From positions 1 through 30,289 of the forward strand of contig CAZWXF010000021.1 of assembly GCA_964638055.1 (NCBI GenBank): a stretch of 30,289 bases of DNA, given 5' to 3'. This DNA comes from Prado023 sp964638055 (lineage in GTDB: Bacteria > Actinomycetota > Actinomycetes > S36-B12 > CAIYMF01). Both the position numbers and the translations under genes were made by a program. The notes under the pieces are model-generated. The model was not told the origin of the DNA. It made no database searches and worked only from the letters and a program-made list of their open reading frames with translations. Of this stretch, positions 1 through 7,025 are shown in pieces (position 1 is the stretch's first letter; the number at the start of each line of letters is the position of its first letter).

Positions 1-73
1 ACCGGCGTGGGGGCGCTGGTCTCGACGAGCTCGACCGGCGTGGGGGCGCTGGTCTGGACGAGCTCGACCGGCG
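1..73. repeat. 33-bp tandem repeat (two copies plus partial third)
   Basis: Positions 1-33 and 34-66 are the same 33-bp unit with one difference (C to G at 56), and 67-73 begins a third copy. Each unit contains a GGTCTCGACGAGCTCGACC-like core, the family also found at the right end of the window. The period equals 11 codons, so one frame is open through it, but no protein is recognised. The array continues off the left edge. Nothing else is seen between 73 and the gabD stop codon. Confidence 0.85.
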
Positions 74-105
74 CGGTCGCGAGGGGGTGCTGTGGGCCGC
101 TCAGC

Positions 106-1557
106 TCAGATCGGCATCCCGATGTACTTGACCTCGAGGTACTCCTCGATGCCCTCGTGGCCGCCCTCGCGCCCGAACCCGGACGCCTTCACCCCGCCGA
201 ACGGTGCCGCCGGGTTCGACACGACACCCGCGTTGAGCCCGACCATCCCGACCTCGAGCCGCTCGGCGACTCGCAGCCCCCGCGAGAGGCTCTCGGTGAA
301 CACGTAGCCGATGAGGCCATACTCCGAGGAGTTGGCGATGGCCAGGGCATCGTCCTCGGAGTCGAACGTCAGGATCGGGGCCACTGGCCCGAAGATCTCC
401 TCGTTCACCAGGCGGGCGTGGCGCGGGACGTCGACGAGCACCGTCGGCTCGACGAAGAACCCGTCGCCTGGCAGGGCGTGGCCTCCGGTGAGCACGCGAG
501 CCCCGACGCTGGTGGCCTCTGTGACCAGGCCGAGGACGTCGGTGCGCGCCTGCTCGGAGATGAGCGGGCCGACCTGGACCCCGTCGTCGACACCGGGACC
601 GATCCGCAGGGCCGACAGCCTGACAGCCAGACGGCGCCCGAACTCGTCGGCCACCTCGCTGGCGACGAGGAAGCGGTTGGCGGCCGTGCACGCCTCACCG
701 ATGTTGCGCATCTTGGCCTGGACGGCCCCGTCGACGGCGGCATCCAGGTCGGCATCGGCGAAGACGATGAACGGGGCGTTCCCGCCCAGCTCCATCGAGA
801 CCCGAAGCAGTCGATGGGCCGACTGCTCCACCAGGCCCCGGCCGACATCAGTGGAGCCGGTGAACGACAGCTTGCGGACGCGGCTGTCCTTGATCAGCGT
901 CCCCACGACCGCGCCGCTGTGGCTCGTGGTCACCACGTTGAGCACACCCGCGGGCAGGCCGGCCTCGGCCATGATCTCCGCGAGGGCCAGCATGGACAGC
1001 GGCGTGGCGGAGGCGGGCTTGACGACCATCGTGCATCCGGCCGCGATGGCCGGGCCGATCTTGCGCGTTCCCATCGCCATCGGGAAGTTCCACGGCGTGA
1101 CCAGCAGACAGGGACCGACGGGCTGGCGCAGGGTGACGATGCGCTTGTCGCCGGCCGGTGCGATCCGGTAGTCGCCCCGGATCCGCACCGCCTCCTCGGA
1201 GAACCAGCGCAGGAACTCTGCGGCGTACACGATCTCGCCGCGCGCCTCGGCCAGGGGCTTGCCCATCTCGAGGGTCATCAGCAGCGCCAGATCCGCCTGC
1301 CTGGCCATGACCAGCTCGAACGCCCGGCGCAGGATCTCGCTGCGCTCCCGCGGAGCGGTGCTCGCCCACGCCGCTTGGGCGTCGGCGGCCGCGGCCAGGG
1401 CGGCCTCGCCGTCGGCGACGGTCGCGTCCGCCACCGAGCACAGCGCCTTGCCCGTGGCCGGGTCGAGGACCTCGAACGTCGAGCCGTCGGCGGCATCCCG
1501 CCACTGGCCCCCCACGAATAGCTGCTTGCGCACATCCATCACAACCCCGTTTCCCAT
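106..1557 (-). CDS. gabD: NAD(P)-dependent aldehyde dehydrogenase, succinate-semialdehyde dehydrogenase type
   Basis: This 483-residue cytosolic enzyme would oxidise succinate semialdehyde to succinate, the last step of GABA breakdown. Aldehyde dehydrogenase landmarks are in order: TPWNFPMA with the cofactor-site Asn, the KPAS lysine, MELGGN with general-base Glu256, GEACTAANR with catalytic nucleophile Cys290, EEIFGPV, and the C-terminal PFGGVKASG..REGG. The start at 1557 is chosen because a TAATCT -10 box lies 7 nt upstream, which fits a leaderless mRNA; an internal ATG at 1539 would shorten it by six residues. It diverges from gabT across 23 bp. Family membership is certain. The semialdehyde substrate is inferred from the gabT neighbour; with the adjacent amine oxidase it might also act on 4-aminobutanal. 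Confidence 0.9.
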   Translation of the reverse strand: MGNGVVMDVRKQLFVGGQWRDAADGSTFEVLDPATGKALCSVADATVADGEAALAAAADAQAAWASTAPRERSEILRRAFELVMARQADLALLMTLEMGKPLAEARGEIVYAAEFLRWFSEEAVRIRGDYRIAPAGDKRIVTLRQPVGPCLLVTPWNFPMAMGTRKIGPAIAAGCTMVVKPASATPLSMLALAEIMAEAGLPAGVLNVVTTSHSGAVVGTLIKDSRVRKLSFTGSTDVGRGLVEQSAHRLLRVSMELGGNAPFIVFADADLDAAVDGAVQAKMRNIGEACTAANRFLVASEVADEFGRRLAVRLSALRIGPGVDDGVQVGPLISEQARTDVLGLVTEATSVGARVLTGGHALPGDGFFVEPTVLVDVPRHARLVNEEIFGPVAPILTFDSEDDALAIANSSEYGLIGYVFTESLSRGLRVAERLEVGMVGLNAGVVSNPAAPFGGVKASGFGREGGHEGIEEYLEVKYIGMPI

Positions 1558-1564
1558 GGACGTG

Positions 1565-1574
1565 AGATTACCCT
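1565..1574. promoter_or_regulatory. Overlapping divergent -10 boxes for gabD and gabT
   Basis: The ten bases AGATTACCCT hold TAATCT on the minus strand (1570-1565, 7 nt before the gabD ATG at 1557) and TACCCT on the plus strand (1569-1574, 6 nt before the gabT ATG at 1581). The boxes share the TA at 1569-1570. Both spacings put the predicted transcription start at or beside the start codon. No clear -35 is seen on either side. Confidence 0.7.
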
Positions 1575-1580
1575 GCGCAG

Positions 1581-2912
1581 ATGTCCATCCCGCAGGAGCG
1601 CCTGATCCGATCCGCAGAGATCCCGGGCCCGAGATCGCGCGCGCTGGACGCCCGCCGGCAGGGCGCCCTGAGCTCCGGGCTGCTGCCCTCGCCAGCGGTG
1701 TACGTCGCGGCCGCCGAGGGTGCGATAGTCGTGGACGTCGACGGCAACCGGCTCATCGACATGGGCTCGGGCTTCGCCGTGATGAGCGTCGGCCACAGCG
1801 CGCCGGCCGTCGTGTCCGCCATCACCGCGCAGGCGGCGGCCTTCACGCACACGTGCTTCGTCGCGAGCCCCTACGAGGGATATGTCGCCGTCGCCGAGGC
1901 CCTCAACCGGCTCACCCCGGTGCCGGGTCCCCGGCGCAGTGTGCTGTTCAACTCGGGCGCCGAGGCCGTGGAGAACGCGGTGAAGGTGGCGCGCTACGTG
2001 ACCGGTCGGCAGGCGGTGGTCTCCTTCGAGCACGCCTTCCACGGGCGCACGAGCCTCGCGATGGCGCTGACGGCCAACAGCAGCCCCTACAAGCACCGGT
2101 TCGGGCCGTTCGCCCCGGAGATCTACCGGATGCCGATGTCCTACCCGTTCCGTGACGGCGGCCTCACGGGTGCCGAGGCCGCGCGCCGGGTGATCACCAG
2201 GATCGACCGCGAGATCGCCCCGGACAACCTCGCCGCGATCATCATCGAGCCGATCCAGGGCGAGGGCGGCTTCGTGGTCCCGGCCCCGGGGTTCCTTCCC
2301 GCGCTGGCCGGCTACGCCCGGAGCGTGGGCGCGGTGCTCATCGCCGACGAGATCCAGACGGGCTTCTGCCGGACGGGCGACTGGTTCGCGTGCGAGCACG
2401 AGGGCGTCGAGCCGGACCTGATCACGATGGCCAAGGGGATCGCCGCGGGGATGCCGCTGTCCGGGTTGACCGGTCGGGCCGAGCTGCTCGACGCGATCCA
2501 CGTGGGCGGCCTCGGCGGGACGTACGCCGGGAACCCGGTCGCCTGCGCCGCCGCCCTCGCGGCCATCCAGACGATGGAGGCACTCGACCTCCCGGCCCGC
2601 GCCCGAGCCATCGAGGCGCTGGTCAGGCCTCGCCTGCTCGAGCTTGCCGCCTCCCATCCCCACATCGGGGAGGTGCGGGGTCGTGGCGCGATGCTCGCCA
2701 TCGAGCTCGTGCGCCCCGGCACCACCGAGCCGGACCCGGACCTGAACGCCGGGATCAACGCGTTCTGCCACTCCCGGGGCGTGCTGACGCTCACCTGCGG
2801 GACGTTCGGGAACGTCATGAGGCTCCTGCCGCCACTCACCATCAGCGACGCTCTGCTCGACGACGCGCTGAGCGTGCTGGGCGAGGCCTTCGACACGCTG
2901 GCGCGCACCTGA
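1581..2912 (+). CDS. gabT: 4-aminobutyrate aminotransferase (class III, PLP-dependent)
   Basis: This 443-residue cytosolic enzyme would transfer the amino group of GABA to 2-oxoglutarate, giving succinate semialdehyde and glutamate. Visible class III signatures are NSGAEAVENAVKVAR, FHGRTSLAMALT, EPIQGEGGF, DEIQTGF with the PLP-pyridine Asp256, and MAKGIAAGMPLSG with the PLP-binding Lys285. The ATG is preceded by TACCCT with a 6-nt gap and no Shine-Dalgarno sequence, so it is probably leaderless. It is divergent from gabD, and the amine oxidase gene begins 14 nt after its stop. Related omega-amino-acid or diamine aminotransferases cannot be excluded without alignment, but the gabD pairing favours GABA. 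Confidence 0.92.
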   Translation: MSIPQERLIRSAEIPGPRSRALDARRQGALSSGLLPSPAVYVAAAEGAIVVDVDGNRLIDMGSGFAVMSVGHSAPAVVSAITAQAAAFTHTCFVASPYEGYVAVAEALNRLTPVPGPRRSVLFNSGAEAVENAVKVARYVTGRQAVVSFEHAFHGRTSLAMALTANSSPYKHRFGPFAPEIYRMPMSYPFRDGGLTGAEAARRVITRIDREIAPDNLAAIIIEPIQGEGGFVVPAPGFLPALAGYARSVGAVLIADEIQTGFCRTGDWFACEHEGVEPDLITMAKGIAAGMPLSGLTGRAELLDAIHVGGLGGTYAGNPVACAAALAAIQTMEALDLPARARAIEALVRPRLLELAASHPHIGEVRGRGAMLAIELVRPGTTEPDPDLNAGINAFCHSRGVLTLTCGTFGNVMRLLPPLTISDALLDDALSVLGEAFDTLART

Positions 2913-2926
2913 GCGCGGAGGCGACG

Positions 2927-4870
2927 TTGTCAACGCACCCGCTCGACCCGCTGACCGCCCACGAGATCCGGGCGGTGACAGGGCTGCTGCGGGGTGAGGG
3001 AGCCGTCACGGACGCGTTCCGGTTCTGCTCGATCGAGCTGGTCGAGCCGCCGAAGGAGCAGATGCTGGCCTGGACCCCCGGCGTAGCGATTCCACGCACC
3101 GCGCTGGCGGTGCTCTGGGACCGGAGCACGCATCGAACCTTCGAGGCGGTGGTGGATGTGCTGGCCGGGTCGGTGCTCTCGCTCACGCACATCCCCGGCG
3201 TGATCCCCAACATCACGTTGGAGGAGGTCGCGGAGTGCGAGGCCGCTCTTCGACGACATCCCGCCATCGTCTCCGCCCTGGCCGCGCGTGGGATCAGCGA
3301 CCTCGACCTGATCCTCTTCGATGTCTGGACGCACGCCGGGGTGTTCGTCGCGCCGGAGCACGCGGAGCGGCGCCTGGCCTGGGTCGAGGCGTGGCGCCGG
3401 GCATCGCCATCGGGGAACCCGTACGCGCACCCGGTGTCCCATCTGAGGGTCGTCGTCGACCTCAGCACGATGGAGGTGCTCGACATCATCGATCCGGGGC
3501 CCCTCGGCGTGGCACCCGTGATGGGGGAGTACGGACCCGGGCTCGTGCCCGGCCTGGTCGAGCGGGAGGACCGCAAGCCCCTTGAGATCGTGCAGCTCGA
3601 GGGCCCGGGGTTCGTGCTTTCCGGGCACTCGCTCAGCTGGCACGAGTGGCGGATGCGGATCGGCTTCAACCACCGCGAGGGACTGGTCCTGCATCAGGTC
3701 AGCTTCGCCGGCAGATCGGTAGCCCACCGGATGTCTGTCGCCGAGATGATCGTCCCCTACCTGGATCCCAGCCCCACGCACGCCCGCCGGGCACCCTTCG
3801 ACATGGGCGAGTGGGGCATCGGACGCCTCGCGAACTCCTTGGAGCAGGGTTGCGACTGCCTCGGCGAGATCCGCTACCTCGATGCGGTGGTGGCGGATGC
3901 CCGGGGCGAACCGGTCGTCATCCGTGATGCCATCTGCGTCCACGAGGACGACAACCTCGTGCTCTGGAAGCACGTCGACGACCGGCTTGGAGCCACGACC
4001 CGGCGGATGCGTCGATTGGTCGTCTCCTTCCAGGCCACGATCTCCAATTACGACTACCTCTTCTACTGGCGCTTCCACGAGGACGGCAGCATCGAGTGCG
4101 AGGTGCGCGCCACGGGGATCATGATCACGTCCCCGGTACCGCTCGATGGGCTGGACGTGACCCACGGGACGGTCGTCGCCGCGGGCACGTATGCGCCCTT
4201 CCATCAGCATTTCCTGATCGCCCGCCTCGACCTGGACGTGGACGGCGTCGGCAACACCGTGCTGGAGGTGGACTCCGTCACGGAGCCCGCCGGCGCGGCC
4301 AACCCCTTCGGTGTGGCGGTGACGACGCGTGCCACCGTCATCGGCAGCGAGGCGCATGCCGGCCGCGACCACGACTGGGCGACCCAGCGCTCGTGGAAGG
4401 TGGTGAACCCGGGTCGGCGCAACGCGCTCGGCGGGCATCCGGGGTACCTGCTCGTCCCCAGCGCGAGCGTGCCGCTGATGCTGCACCCCGACTCCCCCCA
4501 GCGCCGTCGCGCCCCCGTCCTGGGCCATCAGCTGTGGGTGACCCGGCATCACGACGACGAGCGATGGCCCGCGGGGGCCTATCCGGTGCAGAGCCTGGAC
4601 GACGCCGGGATGACGGCCTGGATCCGCGACGACGAGGCGCTGCAGGATGCCGATGTCGTGCTCTGGTACGTGTTCGGCATCCACCACATCCCACGTCCGG
4701 AGGACTGGCCGGTGATGCCGGTCGACACGGTCTCCTTCTGGCTCAAGCCGTTCGGGTTCTTCGATCGCAATCCCGCCCTCGATGTCGCCCCGCAGGCGTG
4801 CGTGCCGCAGCACCAGGGCCACCACGCCCACATGGACCACCACCACGACCACCACCGCGGCAGCGCGTAG
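2927..4870 (+). CDS. Copper/topaquinone primary amine oxidase with histidine-rich C-terminus
   Basis: This 647-residue enzyme oxidises primary amines to aldehydes, releasing ammonia and hydrogen peroxide. The start is TTG at 2927 with GGAGG at 2917-2921 and a 5-nt spacer; the open frame upstream lies inside gabT. The motif TISNYDY carries Tyr375, the precursor of the topaquinone cofactor. Asp292 in FDMGEW matches the catalytic base. Copper ligands are His426 and His428 (HQH) and His587 (HHIPRPEDW). Sequence features closely resemble the Arthrobacter phenylethylamine/histamine oxidase group. There is no signal peptide, so a cytosolic site is likely. Residues 629-647 contain nine histidines (HQGHHAHMDHHHDHH), an unusual tail that may bind metal. 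Stop and next start overlap by one base, so it is co-transcribed with the PrmC-like gene. The substrate is inferred: an amine leading to GABA such as putrescine is possible, an aromatic amine equally so. Confidence 0.93.
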   Translation: MSTHPLDPLTAHEIRAVTGLLRGEGAVTDAFRFCSIELVEPPKEQMLAWTPGVAIPRTALAVLWDRSTHRTFEAVVDVLAGSVLSLTHIPGVIPNITLEEVAECEAALRRHPAIVSALAARGISDLDLILFDVWTHAGVFVAPEHAERRLAWVEAWRRASPSGNPYAHPVSHLRVVVDLSTMEVLDIIDPGPLGVAPVMGEYGPGLVPGLVEREDRKPLEIVQLEGPGFVLSGHSLSWHEWRMRIGFNHREGLVLHQVSFAGRSVAHRMSVAEMIVPYLDPSPTHARRAPFDMGEWGIGRLANSLEQGCDCLGEIRYLDAVVADARGEPVVIRDAICVHEDDNLVLWKHVDDRLGATTRRMRRLVVSFQATISNYDYLFYWRFHEDGSIECEVRATGIMITSPVPLDGLDVTHGTVVAAGTYAPFHQHFLIARLDLDVDGVGNTVLEVDSVTEPAGAANPFGVAVTTRATVIGSEAHAGRDHDWATQRSWKVVNPGRRNALGGHPGYLLVPSASVPLMLHPDSPQRRRAPVLGHQLWVTRHHDDERWPAGAYPVQSLDDAGMTAWIRDDEALQDADVVLWYVFGIHHIPRPEDWPVMPVDTVSFWLKPFGFFDRNPALDVAPQACVPQHQGHHAHMDHHHDHHRGSA

Positions 4871-5640
4871 TGCGCATCGAGCAGGTGGCCGCCCGGCTGC
4901 GCGCCGCGGGCTGCGTCTTCGCAGAGGCGGAGGCGGCCGTCCTCGTCGAGACGAGCTGGGGAGACGACGAGCTGCTCGGTGAGCTCCTGCGCGGGCGCGA
5001 ACGGGGCGACCCGCTGGAGCAGCTCGTGGGCTGGGTCGAGTTCGGCGGACTGCGCCTGAACGTGGGTCCGGGGGTATTCGTCCCCCGTCAGCGCTCGCTC
5101 CTGCTGGCCGAGGTCGCCGCGAGGGTTGTCTCCTCCCAGGAGCATCCCGTGCTCGTCGAGGCCTACTGCGGGGTGGCTCCGATCGCGGCGACCCTGGCCG
5201 AGGTCGCGCCGGGGATCGAGGTGCATGCCAGCGACGTCGATCCGGTCGCCCTGGGTCTGGCCCGGGGCAACCTCCCGGAAGGATCGGGCATCCACCGCAG
5301 CGACTGCCTCACCGGACTGCCCCGAGCGCTCGCCGGGCGAGTGACCCTCGTGGTGGCGGTCTGTCCGTACGTCCCGGAGAGCGCCGTCGACCTCCTGCCG
5401 CGGGAGGCGCGCGAGCATGAGCCGCTCTCGGCGCTGGCGGGCGGGTGGGACGGCTTGGCCGAGGTCCGGCGCCTCCTTGACCAGGCTGGCCCGTGGTTGG
5501 CGCCGGCAGGGTGCGTGCTCGTGGAGCTGAACCGGGGTCAGGTGCCCGGGGCGGCAGCCTTCGCTCGGGACCTGGGATTCGCAACGGCGGTGACGCAGGG
5601 CATCGACGGCAGGACCGCCGTCCTGCTGGCTCGGTCCTGA
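4870..5640 (+). CDS. PrmC/HemK-related methyltransferase-like protein with degenerate motifs
   Basis: The protein has 256 residues and starts at GTG 4870, sharing one base with the stop of the amine oxidase. It resembles the actinobacterial 'putative protein N5-glutamine methyltransferase' family: N-terminal RLRAAGCVFAEAEA, PLEQLVGW.EFGGLR, PGVFVPRQRS, and a Rossmann core with HASDVDPVAL. Two functional motifs are altered. The SAM-binding motif, usually D-x-x-x-G-x-G, reads EAYCGVA (97-103). The substrate-glutamine motif, usually N-x-P-Y, reads VCPY (164-167), so the Asn is Val. The frame is intact with normal base composition, so it is not a decayed pseudogene, but glutamine methylation looks doubtful. 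It is not the release-factor methyltransferase prmC itself. A role linked to the amine oxidase is only suggested by the overlap. Confidence 0.75.
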   Translation: MRIEQVAARLRAAGCVFAEAEAAVLVETSWGDDELLGELLRGRERGDPLEQLVGWVEFGGLRLNVGPGVFVPRQRSLLLAEVAARVVSSQEHPVLVEAYCGVAPIAATLAEVAPGIEVHASDVDPVALGLARGNLPEGSGIHRSDCLTGLPRALAGRVTLVVAVCPYVPESAVDLLPREAREHEPLSALAGGWDGLAEVRRLLDQAGPWLAPAGCVLVELNRGQVPGAAAFARDLGFATAVTQGIDGRTAVLLARS

Positions 5641-5676
5641 CCTGCGGGTGCTCGGCAGCGAGGCCGTACGGGCAGC

Positions 5677-5718
5677 GCGCGGGGCTTCCCGTCCACAGGC
5701 GAACGGGAAGCTCTGCGC
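5677..5718 (+). terminator. 16-bp stem-loop, probable terminator of the gabT operon
   Basis: GCGCGGGGCTTCCCGT (5677-5692) pairs with ACGGGAAGCTCTGCGC (5703-5718) with two G-T wobbles and a 10-nt loop. It lies 36 nt after the methyltransferase-like stop and before the -10 of the next gene. There is no T-run, as is common for actinobacterial intrinsic terminators. Confidence 0.6.
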
Positions 5719-5729
5719 CGCAGTCACCG

Positions 5730-5735
5730 TAGAAT
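5730..5735 (+). promoter_or_regulatory. Candidate -10 box TAGAAT
   Basis: TAGAAT is a good actinobacterial -10. It would start transcription near 5742, giving a leader of about 22 nt before the ATG at 5764. The -35 area falls in the 3' arm of the upstream stem-loop. Confidence 0.45.
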
Positions 5736-5763
5736 TGACCCATTCGATTCCATGGGGGCCCTG

Positions 5764-6918
5764 ATGCCGTTCTTCCCTGAGTCCGCGCCGCCCGAGTCCG
5801 CGCCGCCCGGATCCGTGCCGAGCCACACTGCACCCAAGCGCTCCTGGTTCCGACGCCGGCCCGGCCGTGTGCTGCTGGCCGGCCTGACGGCGACCGGGAT
5901 CGCTGTCGGCGGCGTCCTCGTCTACACCACTGCCAGCGCGACCGGAGAGCCTGCCGCACATGTCGCCTCGACCCCGGTGCAGGCGGTGCGCCAGGCACTC
6001 GAGGGCCTCGGCAACGAACCCATCTCCGTCACGGTCACTGAGGACGGACGCAAGGACTCCTTCACCCTGACCCGCACGCCGCAGGGAGCCGGATTCGCCG
6101 TCAGCGGCAGCGACGCATCGGTCGAGGCCGCCCTCGTCGACGAGCGCCTCTACCTCAAGGTCGAGGCCAAGGAGTCCCAGGGCGTTCGAAGCAACCCCAT
6201 GGCGGCCATGCTGCTCGCGGGCCACCCGTCGATCGGCGCGCTCCTGGACGGCAAGTGGGTCAGCGTCGACGTCTCGCCCGATTCCCGTGTGTTGGCCGCG
6301 CTGGCACAAGCCCAGATGGGCTCGCCGGGCTCGCCTGACTCCCACGCCCCTCAGGCAGCCGCCAAGCACCTGGCCGAGACACTCCATTCGATCGGCCGGG
6401 GGCTGGCCGAGCCGCTGCGGCAGGCAATGACCGATCACGCGACGATCACGCCGATCCCTGAGGCTGCACCGTCCGACGGCTCCCAGCACTACCGCGTCGA
6501 GGTGCCCCTGGACGGGGTTCGTGCCGACGTCTCCGAGGAGCTCCAGTCCGCTGGCAGGGACCTCCTGGCCGCCTGGGATGAGTTCATGGGTGATGCCGGG
6601 TCCGGGCTTACGACCTCAGCCCCCCACCTGAGTGACGTGCACGACAGGGTCGAGTCGGCGTTGGACAAGGGCCTGTCCGAGGATCTCGAGCCCGTCACCG
6701 CCGATGTCTACGTCACGGGGGGAAGGCTCACCCGCATCGAGGTCGATGGCACCACGCTGGCCTTCGCTGCCGACCCCTCCCTGGCAGCCGTCCCTGGCGC
6801 CGTGAGCCTGGACGACGATCTGGTGGCCCTGCTGCCGCTTCTGTCGCGCTTGGGATCCATGGGCGCGAGCCTTGACGGGGCCGCTCCTCCCGGCTTGGCC
6901 CTCGCTCCCAGAGCCTGA
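5764..6918 (+). CDS. Membrane-anchored exported protein of unknown function
   Basis: The protein has 384 residues and I do not recognise its family. The start at 5764 is preferred to the in-frame ATG at 5752 because GGGGG lies five bases before it. A short cytosolic tail rich in Pro and Ser (PESAPPESAPPGS) and a KRSWFRRRPGR basic stretch precede a single hydrophobic segment at about 36-54. No lipobox cysteine follows, so it is a signal anchor rather than a lipoprotein. The remaining ~325 residues should lie outside the membrane. They contain no cysteine, alternate polar beta-like and Ala/Leu-rich helical stretches, and have no catalytic motif I can name. It has its own promoter and faces the DUF349 gene tail to tail. 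Confidence 0.8.
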   Translation: MPFFPESAPPESAPPGSVPSHTAPKRSWFRRRPGRVLLAGLTATGIAVGGVLVYTTASATGEPAAHVASTPVQAVRQALEGLGNEPISVTVTEDGRKDSFTLTRTPQGAGFAVSGSDASVEAALVDERLYLKVEAKESQGVRSNPMAAMLLAGHPSIGALLDGKWVSVDVSPDSRVLAALAQAQMGSPGSPDSHAPQAAAKHLAETLHSIGRGLAEPLRQAMTDHATITPIPEAAPSDGSQHYRVEVPLDGVRADVSEELQSAGRDLLAAWDEFMGDAGSGLTTSAPHLSDVHDRVESALDKGLSEDLEPVTADVYVTGGRLTRIEVDGTTLAFAADPSLAAVPGAVSLDDDLVALLPLLSRLGSMGASLDGAAPPGLALAPRA

Positions 6919-6929
6919 CGGCTGCTGCA

Positions 6930-6979
6930 GCGACGCCACGAGCGCCGCCCCCCATCGTGAGGACGACGCTCGTTGTCGC
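6930..6979. terminator. Stem-loop between convergent genes
   Basis: GCGAC-gcca-CGAGCG (6930-6944) pairs with CGCTCG-tt-GTCGC (6967-6979): 6 bp plus 5 bp separated by a small internal loop, with a 22-nt apical loop. Its place between two converging genes suits a bidirectional terminator. Confidence 0.5.
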
Positions 6980-7025
6980 GTTACCAGCCCGGCCCGCTTG
7001 ACCAGGCGGTAGGTGTTGTGGGCTC

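Noticed and set aside
1..73. CRISPR-like direct repeats at the left end
   Set aside because: The units are directly adjacent with no unique spacers, and the core matches the dispersed repeat at the right end.
7..1521. A 504-codon plus-strand open frame running from the left repeat across gabD
   Set aside because: It is antisense to gabD. Its 11-residue repeated opening is just the 33-bp tandem repeat read in frame.
2930..4855. A 641-codon minus-strand open frame opposite the amine oxidase
   Set aside because: The plus-strand protein has all topaquinone and copper residues; the antisense frame shows only low-complexity Val/His/Asp/Arg sequence.
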